Assembly: GCF_016859285.1 (NCBI RefSeq)
Contig: NC_053417.1
Coordinates: 23,641,206-23,705,205, forward strand
Length of the DNA: 64,000 nt
DNA from: Xiphias gladius
Taxonomy: Eukaryota > Chordata > Actinopteri > Istiophoriformes > Xiphiidae
Direction of reading: 5' to 3'
Part shown: piece after piece, positions 18,901-30,443 of the stretch
Layout: each line of letters starts with the position of its first letter
Numbering within the stretch: the stretch's first letter is position 1
Notes under the pieces: model-generated
What the model saw: the letters and a program-made list of their open reading frames with translations, nothing else
Databases searched by the model: none
What the model was told of the DNA's origin: nothing
Translations under genes and position numbers: made by a program

Positions 18901-21900
18901 GGAGAGAGTATCGGAGTAATGCCAGCTTCTACAGAGAGTGCTGCGTTATGGGTTGTTTTTGCCTCAACGTTGCTCCGTTTCTTCATGTCCGCTCATAGTG
19001 AGTCTTTCAGAGTAAGTCAGCCCTCAAAGTAAATAATCAGTCCATTTTCTTAGGTTTAGAGCAACATCATTTTGAATGCGTCCAAGAACCTGACAGGAGA
19101 GAAATCGAGTATGTGACTGATAGACAAGCTACACCAATGTGGTATTTACGTTCTGCATTAATGGTATTCTTTCATGTTTCACTTTTTACAATAGAAACGG
19201 CCTCAGGGATAACGACTCTCTGTCCCTTGGATTTGTAGTATTGTAGCCAGCTGGAACCGACGTTTGGGGTTAAGTGGCCGGGCTGAACCTGTAATTCCTT
19301 GCATTGACACTGACTGGTGAATAAAGAGCTCCTGTCAGCGAGTCACGGGATATTTTCTGGGCTTTGTCTCCTCAACAGTTGGTTGAAGTTGGCGCACAGC
19401 GTGTAGTGCGTTGAAAACGCCGCTAATGAGAGTAAACTGAGTTTGGCTGTATGCGGGACCATGCTGTCATCTGGTGTGGCATTAAAGAAAAAGAAAAAAA
19501 AGAAAAAAAGAAAAATAAATAAAGTGTGTCATGCTGAGAGGAGTTCCCTGCAGCGAACAGACTGCGTATAATATTTGGTATCTTTTCCAACCAGGAAGCA
19601 AATGAAATAAATATATGCGTTTGTAGGAGAGCCCAGTGTCTCGGAGGTGTCCTGCCTTGCGGTGTGTGCAAGACATCTCTTACGAGGTACATGCATGCTT
19701 TTTTTGGTGTGGTTTCACTATGTATCTAATTTATGTCAATCTAACATTAGGTGTTCATATGTGTGTTGTACAGCCCCCTCGAGCATTTGTGTACAAGGGT
19801 AGTTGGGGGAAATCTGACCAGGGATCTGCTGTACAGCTGGTGGGTTGTGGAGTATATTTCATTTTCTGGTTTGTTTCTGTTGTGAGAAAAAACTGTGCGA
19901 GGCTGATTGTGTTTTGGTCTTGTTTGCAGATAGCGAGTCACTGCCTTGGTGTTCTTGTAGTTGTTTCTCTTAGCACTCACCCCGTGTTGCTCTGAGCCGG
20001 CACCTTGTCGAAAATACTGAGTGCACTGCATATAGATTGTGAGCCCCCGCACTAGGTTGGTCTGTTCTCTTGCTCCTTCAATCTAATATTTATGTTGGTA
20101 TTTGGTTTGCATCACTGCCAGCCGACTCGCTTCTTTGTGTTTAAAGTCGTTTTTAATCCAAGAAAACTATATTTTTATATAATAAAGATTGTTATTTCTA
20201 ATATAACAGTGCTTTTTAGTTGTATCTGACCTAACATTGTCTGAACTTGTTGTTTGTGGCTTTTGGGTTCCACGGTATCTCAGGGAAACTTTCCGAAGAG
20301 GACTAGAGTGAAAGTGTGTCGTATCTTCAAAAAGTCTTTTTCCAAAAACAACAAGGAAAAGGAGCGGGGTGTGTTCTTATAATCAGGTTTTTCTTATATT
20401 CGCGCCATATGTTAATCAATCAGTAAAAGGCATGAAAAGTAACTGGCAACTGCAGTATTTTGATAATCAACTCATCGCTTCAGTCAATTTTCAAGCAAAA
20501 CAAAAGTCAAACATTTGTTGGTCCCGGCTTCTCAAATGTATTTGGATTCACTGCTTTTAAAAATAATAATCTGTATGATGGTAAACTGAATGTATTTGAG
20601 TTTAGGACTGATGGTCGGATAAAGCAAGTAATCTGAATACATCACCTCAGGCTCTGGGAAAAATATAATGGCCATTTTTCACTATTTTTAACATTTTATA
20701 GAGAAAACGATTCATTGATTAGTTGAGACAATAATCAGCAGATTAATTGATAAAAAAAAAAAAAATTGTCTGTTGCAGCCCTGGTATGACACGATTTTTT
20801 TCTCCATACCCAGACAGTATATAAGTCCACTGGCCACCACCAGACCAGCTCCTTCCCTAGCTGTCTGCATATCTCCAAGCATGCTCCACTGGTCAATGTT
20901 TGGGTCATATCGCTCCATGCTGGTATGACGCCGGCTGCCATCGAAACCTCCCGCAACATAGATCATGTCTGTCAAGAGCCAAGGGAGAAGGGAGAAAATG
21001 GGGGAAAAAAAAGAGCTGTTTTGTTATTGTACACTTTACTGAGAGAGAAGTAACATTCACACACGCTTTCACAGAAAGGCAACACCGGTGAAGGCGTGAA
21101 CTCATTTGGCACAGAAACCCCCTCACCTCCGAGCGTTGTGGCCCCTGCGAGGCCACGACGCACATTCATGGTGGCGACGGTGTACCAAACACCGTCCTCG
21201 TCCGCTGTGTAGTCCAGGCACTCCACGGAGCTGAGCCTTGACCGACCGTCGTAGCCTCCGATCACATACACCCGATCGTGGAGAGACACCGTGGCGACGT
21301 AACGCCTTTTCCGTGCAATGTTCTGTTTAAGACAAGTCTGTCTGCATTAGCCAAATCCACTGAGATAATAAACGTCACAAGACTCTCTCTTGTATACCCA
21401 ATACTTACGGGAAGAAAGCTCCATTCTTGCGTTTTTGGATCATATTTCTCAACTATGTCTATTGGTGATTGCTGGCTGCCGAACCCACCTATAACCAGCA
21501 GGACTTCTTTGGCACCTGAAAAGACCCATAAATCACTGTTCTTATAAACAACACTGTGGATTACAACGATGATGTATAAAATACACACATATATATAAAC
21601 TGTAGCTGAATTGCAGTTGAAAGCAGGATTCCTACCTAATCTGGCTTGTGTGCGTGGGCCCTGCATTTCACTCCTCAGCTCTGGTCTTAAGTGGAATTTC
21701 TTGGCCTCATCCACAAGGTCTCGACATGGCAGGCTACACCGAATGAGGGGCTAAATCGTGTCAAAACTTGCTTAATCATGATGGTACGGTAATAAATACA
21801 TCGAGAGATATTCCATCATTGGAAGCTTGGCGTATGACTACGCAACAACCTGCTGTGTGTCGCCTGGCTCACCTCAGCATCAATGACATCTGTAATGTAG

Positions 21901-24900
21901 CGTGGGGTAAGCAGCGGCATTCGAACAAACTCGAGCATGTCCGGCAGATAGGGCTCTCGCTCCTTTCGGTTGTGTTTGACCCAGTTTAACACGGCTTCAA
22001 ATACTGGCTCCTCTGAGTCCACCTACACACAGACGGCAATGTACAGCGAGAGGAATTCCAGCTGCATTAAAGACATTAATCCACGTGATAATTAAACAAT
22101 TAGCTGACAGCTCAAGTTAAAGATGTCGCCACTGTAACTATTAATAACTGTTATTAATAGTTCAGAGACACAGCGTGTGACAGTAAGACCCTGCAGTCTG
22201 CTAAAAGGTAAAACGAGCCATAAATTATCACCCTAAAGTCTTCATGTGAGAAAGATGCCACAAAGAGAATAGCTTTACTGAGGGAAAATTATACGTCACT
22301 GTGATGTATGGTACATGTATGGTCTAGTTTTATTTTAAAAACAACAAAAATGACAGGAAAAAGCATTTGAGAGAACTGATGATCTATAAATCATCATGTG
22401 ATAATAACTGTTTTCACAAAGCCAGGTATGTGGTAGTGAGCAGGAATTTCCTGAGCACAAAAGCTTAACTTAAATCAGGCTTTCTTCTCTGCAATTTCAA
22501 TGTCAGCTCGATCCGCAAACGTGAGCGGAATAGGAGGCGGACAAACTAACTGAGATTAGAGCAGGTTGGTACTTGCTTTTCTCTTTCCGCACTCAGGTGT
22601 TTGAAAGATGATATGAAAGCTGCAAAAGACGAGCTCAATTCACTCTTTAAGTCAGTCATTTTTCAGGCATCTTTACACCAATTTTAACCCTTACATTTAT
22701 GGCAGGTACAGTGCATTTAGAAAGTTTTCAGATCCCTTCACTTTTTTCACATGTTGCAGCCTTATGCTAAATTCGTTCAAGTCTTTTATTTTTCCCCTCA
22801 TTAGTCTACATGCTATACCCCATAATGAATCACATTCACATAAGAATTCAGACCCTTTACTCAGTACTTAGTTGAAGCACCTTTGGCAGCGATTACACCC
22901 TCGAGTCTTCTTGGGTATGACGCAACAAGCTTTGAACACCTGAACTTGGGGATTTTCTGCCAGTCTTCTCTGCACGTCCTCTAAAGCTCAGTCAGGTTGG
23001 ATGGGGACTGTTGGTGGAGAGCCTTTTTCAGGTCTCCAGAGATGTTGGATTGGGTTCAAGTCAGGGCTCTGGCTGGGCCACTCAAGGACATTCACAGAAT
23101 TGCCCCTAAGCCAGCCCTGCATTGTCTTGTCTGTGTGCTTAGGGTCATTGTCCTGTTGGAAGGGGAACCTTCGGCTCAGTCTGAGGTCCTGAGTGCTCTG
23201 GACCAGATTTTCATTAAGGATCTCTCTGTACTTTGCCCCATTCAGTTTTCCCCTCAACCCTGACCAGTCTCCCTGTCCCTTCTGCTGAAAACACCCCCAC
23301 ATCATGATGCGGCCACTAACACACTTCACCATTCTGATAGTTTTGGGCAGGTGATGAGCGGAGCATGGTTTCCTCCAGAAACCATGATGCTTAGAATTGA
23401 GGCCAGACAGTTCAATCTTTGTTTCATCAGACCAGAGCATCTTGTTTCTCACAGTCAGAGTCCTTTAGGTTCTTTTTTGCAAACTCCAAGCGGGCTTTCA
23501 TATGTCTTTCACTTAGGAGAGGTTTCCATCTGGCCACTCTGCAATAAAGCCCAGATCAGTGGGGTGTTGCAGTGATGGTTGTCCTTCTGGAAGTTTCTCC
23601 GCTCTCCACAAAGGATCTCTGGATCTCTGCCAGAGTGACCATCGGGTTGTTGGTCACCTCTCTTACCAAGGCCCTTCTCCCCCGATTGCCTAGTTTGGCT
23701 GGGTGGCCAGCTCTAGGAAGAGTCCTGGTTGCCCCACACTTCTTCCATTGAAGAGTTATGGAGGCCACTGTTCTCTTGGGAATCTTCAATGCAGCAGAAT
23801 TTTATTTTATTTATTTATTTATTTTTTAAGCCTTCCCCAGATCTGTGCCTCGAGATGATCCTGTCTCTGAGGTCTGCAGGAAATTCCTTTGACCTCGTGG
23901 CTTAGTTTTTGCTCTGATATGCATTGTCAGCTGTGAGGCATTATATAGACAGGTGTGTGCCTTTCCCAGTCATGTCCAACCAGTTGGCACAGCTGGACTC
24001 CAATCAAGTTGTAGAAACATCTCAAGGATGATGAAGCACCTGAGTTAAATTTCAAGTGTCATATCAAAGGGTCTGAATACTTATGTCAATGTGATATGTC
24101 GGTTTTTCCTTTTAAATAAATTTGTAAACATTACTAAAATTCTGTTTTTGCTTTATCATTATTGGGTACTGAGTGTAGATTTATGAGGGAAAAAGTTAAT
24201 TCAAAAGGGTGCAACATAACAAAATGTGGAAAAACCGAAGGGGTCTGAATACTTTCTGAATGCACTGTATATACACAGATGTATTGTCGAGCAGATGTTT
24301 CATTATTACAGATTGGTCTCAGGTATTTCAAATAACAGTAACAGATAGTTATCCATAGCATCCAGGGACAAAAGATCAAACAACCTCCACAGTACACTTG
24401 ACACCAAAAAGTAGAAAAGCTCGTGACATTGAGTTTTCCTACCTGGATTTCATCACATTTTATAAGCTTTTCCACTTCTGTCTGGCTGAGCAGCATGAAC
24501 TCCTCATGCTGTACCACCTCGGAGAAATGCTTCTGGGAAAAAAGCTCGGCGGCCTGCATCAGGTCAAGGCAATTGTGTGTTTCGGCAAAGTCACGAATAC
24601 CCAGACAGTTGGAGGGATCAAGCTGACTCTCCAAAAAATCACAACACGCTCTTTTCACCCCTGAGGAAAAACAAATACACATTTGTATATAGACATTTTC
24701 CGTCAAATCCAGCCAAATTCTGATAGTTACTTTGGAGTCACTCATGACCTCTTAATTTGGAAATGCTGAAGCTCCCTCATTTGAAATATGGTGCCATGCC
24801 ATGCCTCAGGTTTTCTGCAGGGTTCACCAAGTTAAATTTAAGGTTTTTAAAGACCCTTTTAATACCACATAGAATGACTTTTAATACCTGTTTCATGATC

Positions 24901-26108
24901 ATACAGGCTAAAGTATGAAAGTATGATGGAAAACCAGAAGGGATGAGAGAATTATTTATTATGGTATCACATTTCTTTCAGTACTTCCCAGCAGTCTATA
25001 ACAATAACTCATAATTATAAGATTAATTAAATAAACTCGACCTGGACTCGTACAAGAGGCAGAAAAAGGATAGATGGATTAACCAAATTAAAAAAGATGA
25101 ATTAACTTAATTTGCTACAAATCTGATGATGCTTACTGCGACGCCACTATAAAAGGACTGAACGGCCTCCTGTGGACACAGTCCACTGTCCAACAATCAC
25201 ACCTTTAGTTTATAGGTTTTTTAAGTCTCCCAACAGCCGGCCATCAGACACAATAACATTTAATCACTAACATTATTGAAAAATGGCAGGCAAGAAAAAA
25301 TATTAAGGACTTTTGGAAATTAAATGTCTTACCTTTAATACCTTATATGGCCGTGTTTTGATACACTGAATCCAATGCTTTTAAAGACTTTTAAATACCT
25401 GCAAATACCCTGTCACTGTACTCACAGCAGCATCGGCTGGCTTTTCAAAACAAGCTACAGCGGGCACTCCTAAACCTACCTTTAAGTTGCAGCAGGCATG
25501 CTGCTGGGAGCAGTTCTTGTACGTTCTCCACCGTGACTAGCACTGTCTCTGTGTAGACAAAGTCCAAGAGGATCTCCATAGTCGATGCAGTGAGCCCCTG
25601 AATGTCGACGAAAGATTTCCCCTTCTCTGCGAGCTGCGGAGCCACAACAACAAAGACTATCGGGTGTAATGACAGGGAACATACCATTGAGGGTTAGCAA
25701 CAAATGTTTAGTAAAGTCTAACGCTGCCTTAGAGACTCTGAGAAAGGCTAAAAAAGGAGATGAGAAAAAACAGATATCATACTCAGATATTTCACTGGAG
25801 TATATTTTTTCCTGATAGTAGGAGAATTAATTGCATATTTTTATCAAGACATATGTAACATGTTTGTACAGTAGAGTTTATTTGTTAGCATTGAGTACTC
25901 AACAGATAAGGATTTTTAGTCTTACCTCACTGGTGAACATGGCACAAAAGTAGTCACTGCAGGCAGCCAGGACAATCCGGTGAGCTGGAAAATCTGTGTT
26001 CTCTACCCTCAGAGTGATATCGCAGAGTGTGTTGCTCTTGCGAAGTGAGTTCATTGCATTGAGGATGGATTTGGCGTGGGAATTGGTCATGATGTCTTTG
26101 GGAGCCAT
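15995..26108 (-). CDS. klhl12: Kelch-like protein 12, CUL3 ubiquitin-ligase adaptor
   Basis: KLHL12 links CUL3-RBX1 to substrates such as Dishevelled and SEC31, so it acts in Wnt signalling and in large COPII coat formation. Eleven coding exons fit in phase: 26108-25926, 25633-25480, 24660-24443, 22022-21873, 21750-21636, 21515-21409, 21322-21127, 20968-20810, 18378-18280, 18191-18005 and 16121-15995 (TGA). They give 564 residues, close to the 568 of human KLHL12. Order: BTB domain (about residues 20-125, [19 protein letters not shown]), BACK domain (about 130-235, [31 protein letters not shown]), then six Kelch repeats with [32 protein letters not shown] and [16 protein letters not shown]. 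The start is the first ATG of its exon and matches the MAPKDIMTN start. A non-coding first exon may end at 27219. The match to remembered KLHL12 is near-continuous. Confidence 0.96.
17470..17940. repeat. Dispersed repeat (AATATGAAGCTTC ... CAAATCAAGTGAGTGT)
   Basis: Motifs include TTAATATGAAGCTTCTGCAG, AGCCAAATCAAGTGAGTGTC and CAGCTGAGCCACGGTGGAAG. A shorter relative with AATATGAGGCTTCAG and CAAATCAAGCAGGAGTGT lies at 35.9-36.1 kb. It occupies the last klhl12 intron. Confidence 0.5.
18436..18740. repeat. Dispersed repeat, CGATTAAT family (klhl12 intron)
   Basis: Contains ATTAGTCGAG, AACGATTAATAG, CACTATTTTCTGACA and ends TTGATACTGCAGCCCTA. This is the abundant fish repeat that begins GGGCTGCAACTAATGATTAT. 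Other copies are at about 20.42, 26.44, 30.93, 31.33 and 51.31 kb. Confidence 0.6.
20420..20780. repeat. Dispersed repeat, CGATTAAT family (klhl12 intron)
   Basis: Contains CAATTTTCAAGCAAAA, TTTTTCACTATTTTTAACAT, AAACGATTCATTGATTAG and TTGTCTGTTGCAGCCCTGG. Its end lies only about 30 bases from the Kelch exon at 20810-20968. Confidence 0.6.
22709..24267 (-). mobile_element. Tc1-like transposon relic, both ends present
   Basis: About 1.56 kb inside a klhl12 intron, flanked by TA on both sides (22707-22708 and 24268-24269). The inverted ends read CAGTGCATT(T/C)AGAAAG, with CAGATCCCTTC/GACCCCTTC inside. The minus strand shows broken transposase frames. About 23789-23556 covers the helix-turn-helix part ([28 protein letters not shown]). 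About 23452-22988 covers the catalytic part with [22 protein letters not shown] and [14 protein letters not shown]. Frame breaks between these parts make it inactive. It belongs to a different Tc1 family from the 8.3 and 47.8 kb copies. Confidence 0.92.
24830..25420. repeat. MITE-like insertion in a klhl12 intron
   Basis: The left end has CAAGTTAAATTTAAGGTTTTTAAAGACCCTTTTAATACC and the right end has the inverse theme CCTTTAATACC, TTTTAAAGACTTTTAAATACC and CAAATACCCTGT. Such ends are typical of a short non-autonomous DNA element. The boundaries are approximate. Confidence 0.4.
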
Positions 26109-26434
26109 GCTGTCTTGAGAATCTCTCAGGGATCTCAAACTACTCAAGGAATCTAAAATAAACAGACAACCTCTGCTGAGAACAATCTTGACACAGTGAG
26201 TATAATAACCCCTTCACATTATCAGCATTTTTGCACACCTACTGTAGGTATTTGAATATGGTGAGCGAGTGATTGTGTGTGACTGCATATCTGCACAACA
26301 TGGGTAATGAGTGTAAGATTTCAACAGAAGACCTGTGTTTCATAGTGACACAAATAACGCATATTTTACTGTGTGTTACTTGTGTAATAATTCATAAAAC
26401 TTGAGAAACAGAGATGGACAATAGCAGATCATTA

Positions 26435-26620
26435 GGGCTGCAACTAATAATTACTTTAATTATCAATGAACCTGTCAATCGATTAATGAAGTAGTGTGTT
26501 CTGTAAAACATGAGAAAATAGTGAATTAAATTTTTTGAATAAATACATGATTACTTGATTATCAGAACAGTTGCAGATTATTTGTATGTTGATCGACTAA
26601 TCAATTAATCGAGTGCTTGT
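26435..26620. repeat. Dispersed repeat, CGATTAAT family
   Basis: Begins AGGGCTGCAACTAATAATTA and contains CAATCGATTAATGAAGTAG, ACATGAGAAAATAGTGAA and GATCGACTAATCAATTAATC. It is a shortened copy upstream of the first coding exon of klhl12. Confidence 0.6.
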
Positions 26621-27218
26621 TTTTGCTCTCCATAACATTTAAGTGCTGAACTTCAATAATGATGTATTGGTACTTAACTTCAGCATGTTAAATTTGTGAG
26701 ATTTCTAACTATAGTTAGCGCATTAAGATTTCCCACGCAAAGCATATAATAAACTGATAAACATGTTTTGCTTTTTTTTTTTTTTTTTTTAAATATCCCA
26801 CAGTATAGCAGCACTTAGATCTCCCACAATATTAAAATACCTAATTTTTAGCAGGTAAAATCAATAATTTAACAGACTAAAATTGTGCTTTCTCCAGTGC
26901 TGTTGCTTAAGTATTCCCTCAGTAACGTTTTGCTTGTAGGGCTATCACATTTAAATGCAGTATTTGTGGACTGTAGCGTTAGTATTGCTGGTGCAACTTA
27001 CCGTTAAAAGATTTGAATACTTTTTCCACCACTGGGAGGCAATAACTATAGCTACACATTAGCTACCAGCAGCCAACGACAGCTGACGGCTAACGCCAAC
27101 GCTACACAACAACAACAGCTAGGAAAACACAGCCATGTAAAGTGAGCGGATGGCCAGAGGGAGACAACACATGAGGCGACACAGACAGAAGGACTTGTCA
27201 TGGATTTGCAAAATACCT

Positions 27219-27420
27219 GTCCCTGCAGTAAAGCTGATTCAAAACGTCTAGGCTAAGTTGCTTTCGCTGCTAGCTAACGTTAGTAGCAAAAAAAAAAAAA
27301 AAAAAAAGTCCCTTGTCCCAGTTCTTGCTGTCAGTCAGAAACCCGCTCGGCTACGGCTAATCCATGATGACCTCTGCTAGGTCACCCTGTGCGCGGCCTC
27401 CTCGAGGACACATACGTCTG
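27219..27420 (-). promoter_or_regulatory. klhl12: Probable klhl12 non-coding first exon and promoter region
   Basis: On the minus strand a possible splice donor, GGGACAG|GTATTTTG, lies at about 27219. The first coding exon, near 26152, has an acceptor (TTTATTTTAG) and 44 untranslated bases before its ATG, so an upstream non-coding exon is required. Sequence around 27360-27420 and 27555-27580 is locally GC-rich. The transcription start is not determined. Confidence 0.35.
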
Positions 27421-29195
27421 CAGTTTCAAAATAATTTCATATTACCCCTCATGTGAGTTTTAACAAGCTAGAATATTTCGTGAACTAAACTGCAGCAGGT
27501 AACGAAACCAGCACTGACTCCATGGTTTGGACGTAAACACACCACATTGCGTGCCTGTACGTGCGCGCTCCCGGGGCCGGTAGCGTTTAACCGACAATAA
27601 GTCAATACTCATGAACTCAAACGAAAACGGGGGTCTGAACTTCTGGGGATTTTTCCAGACTTAATAAAACATTTGAAATCAATTGTCTTAAGTCCTTTTG
27701 AACTTTGTACCAAATTGTGTATTCTTGAGCAATTATAGTATTAATAATTTACCTGTTAAACTCTGCATGTCACTAACAAACCGAAGTAACATGCCCATTG
27801 ATGTATAAACAAACCTTTGGTCCACACAAGTTCTTTATTTGGAATAATAAGAACATGTAACTCAAAGATAAATCAAATTTGGTTTGACCAGGTGATATTC
27901 TAAGCCATTATCACTTTATTTTATAGATCCATTATTACCTGATATTCCTAGGGAATTTCCTGGAAAGGACTATGCAATTTGGTACTAATTACTGGGAAAA
28001 TAGAGGCAAGACTCTGTTATTTCAGTTATTTTAGTTAGAGCTTGATTAGTTGTGCTGAGTTTATAAACAGTTACAGACTCCCAACGGAGTACTCCCAGTG
28101 GAAGAGCATCTCCATTTCATCACTTACTGGAACCTTTATGCGCCATAAATGTTGAGGTGTACGCTTGTCTGTCAAAAAATTTAGCCAACTGTGCACTGAC
28201 TAAAATTTGTGACACAAACAGTTAATTGGGATTGATTACTATTCCAGGTATTACCAAATTAGCACCAAATTTCATAATTCTTTCTGGGATACTTCATAGG
28301 GTTTTATTATGAAATTACAGACTGTAAAATAAAGTGGTACTGTTTCCTTTCAAAGTTTAATTTTTCCTGTTCCTTGGGAAGACTTTATATCTGTTACACA
28401 AGCACTTCCAGTTGGATCTATGATGTTATTTAAAGATATACCATGTCCCATTCAGATCTCCTCCACTGCCCCCATTGATTCTTTATAGGGAAAACATGTT
28501 TACCTTCTACTTTGGCGAATAACAATAGAGCCATCAGATGTTGTTTCTTTGTCAAATGAAACTGTTTACTGGAGGCCATATGAGCCACATAGCGCATATA
28601 TAATGGAATAGTGTATGGATACTAAATGAAAAATAAGGTACGAGAAGTCACATCTACGATTTTTAGAAATGTAACCCCGTTAAGCATCACACGACAAAGC
28701 TGAGACCCGATATCTATGTTAACGGTTCATTTTGTAAAGCTCAGTTTGAAACACTTATTGATATTGGATTTGCTCTCACACCAGTCTGTTTTTTACAAGA
28801 CATTGCCGGTTTTATTATTGCTAATTTATGTTTGATTTTTATTTGTATTACCATAATGTTTCATTTAGTCTTCGAAAATTTCCACAGATCCAAAGGAAAA
28901 CAAATTTTTCTCATAAATTGATTGATTTTATTAGCCAAATATACATAGATGTATATTTTATTTTTTGTTTTCTTGAGGCCGTTTGAGCTTAATGTCAAGA
29001 CTAGTGAATATTCCCTAAACAAAAAGGTTTTAAAAACGTAATCTATCTGTAATAATTTTAATTTGGCTCTCTGTATTTGATTTAACTAACACTCTGCCTG
29101 GTTGTTTATTTTTTACATTTTTTTCCTACATTTAGTGTGTCCTATTTAGTATTCCACAATGCGTTCATTTGTTAATTGAAACTGGAATAAAGGGA

Positions 29196-29246
29196 AACAA
29201 ATCTTCATCTTCATCTTCATCTTCTTCTTCTTCTTCTTCTTCTTCG
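29196..29246. repeat. (CTTCAT)n/(CTT)n microsatellite
   Basis: Three CTTCAT-type units grade into about ten CTT units. The spacer from 27.6 to 29.2 kb has no gene I can support. Confidence 0.95.
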
Positions 29247-29389
29247 AGATTTAATGGCAGATGGTATCCTTAGTGTTGTATTACTGCCATCCTGTGGAGT
29301 CAATTAACTCCTACAGTGCCCGAAAGTCCAGAAAGCCTGGACTTGGCAATTAAAGTATCTCCTAATAAAATGAGAAGTCACTTTTAGAG

Positions 29390-29715
29390 AATAAACTGAC
29401 TTTCTAAGTCAAAATTGTGAAATAAAAAGTCAAACTTTTGAGATAAAAATCAAAATTATGACTTAAAGGTCAAAATTATGACTTAAAGTCCAAATTAAGA
29501 AAGTTGTGATAAAAAAAAATTAAAAACATTCAATTTTGACTTACTTCGTCAAAATTAGTTAAAAAGTCAAAATTATGTGTTAAAAAGTCAAATTTATGAG
29601 ATAAAATGTCAAAATCATGAGATTAACAGTAAAAATTATGACTTAAAAGTCAAATTTATGAGATAAAATGTCAAAATTCGACTTTCTAAGTCAAAAATCT
29701 ATAATAAAAAGTAAT
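29390..29715. repeat. Degenerate minisatellite of AAAGTCAAAATTATGA units
   Basis: About fifteen imperfect units of 15-20 bases with the core AAAGTCAAAATTATGA(C/G)(T/A)TAAA. Some units end in GACTTA and others in GAGATAA. The array lies about 0.7 kb upstream of the ptpn1 leader. Confidence 0.8.
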
Positions 29716-30310
29716 AATTTTACATTTACCATGAATATTTTTTTTAAATCATGACTAAATTTTCTTCTTTATATTTTTGTTTTACTGGCAGAAATGGGCT
29801 TCCGTATTTGAGAGACTTGGGAATGCTGCAACGTCTGCCTCGTTTATTTAATTTATTTTTGCTTTACCTGCATAAATCTCTGTGTCCCCTGGTTAGAAGG
29901 TGTACATTGAACGTTGTTTAATAAAGTTTAAAACAAATGAAAAAAATTTAAAAAAAATTAAATGCCTTCCGCTCCTCCACGCTGCTCTGCCCCTGCAGCC
30001 GTGAAGTGACTCTCATACATACGAAGAGCCGGCGGCAGAATATTATTCCTGGAAACCAAAAAAACAAAACAAACAAAAAAACCCAAAACAAAACACATTT
30101 TGCTGCGTGTTTTATTTTATTTTATTTTTTAAATTTATTTTCTTTAACCACCCAAGGACGGCAGCTCCCGGGTGTGGGAGGAGCCAGCGGCGTGTTTCCG
30201 CTCGGAGCAGGCAGAAGTGATCTACGCAAACTACTACGATCGTGTGAAACCGAGGGACGGTGTTAGACTAAAAATTGTTTAATCACCGGGGACCGCGGTT
30301 GTCCGCATCG

Positions 30311-30350
30311 AGAGAAGAAGAAGAAAAAGAAGAAGAAGAAGACGGAGGAG

Positions 30351-30382
<32 letters not shown>

Positions 30383-30423
30383 GTAAAAAAAAGAAGAGGA
30401 GGAGGAGGAGGAAGAAGAAGGAG
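30311..30423 (+). repeat. GAA/GAG purine repeat in the ptpn1 5' leader
   Basis: About 110 bases made almost only of A and G: AGA/GAA triplets, then GGA triplets. It ends some 20 bases before the ptpn1 start codon, so it is probably transcribed. Long frames on either strand across it are low-complexity artefacts. Confidence 0.93.
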
Positions 30424-30443
30424 TGGCAGCTGGACTGTCAGCA

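Noticed and set aside
26109-26152. An N-terminal extension of klhl12 ([12 protein letters not shown])
   Set aside because: The frame is open upstream but has no ATG before 26108, and the exon begins at a splice acceptor. The MAPKD start fits the family.
29390-29715. CRISPR-like array
   Set aside because: Units are degenerate and adjacent, without equal unique spacers, in vertebrate DNA.
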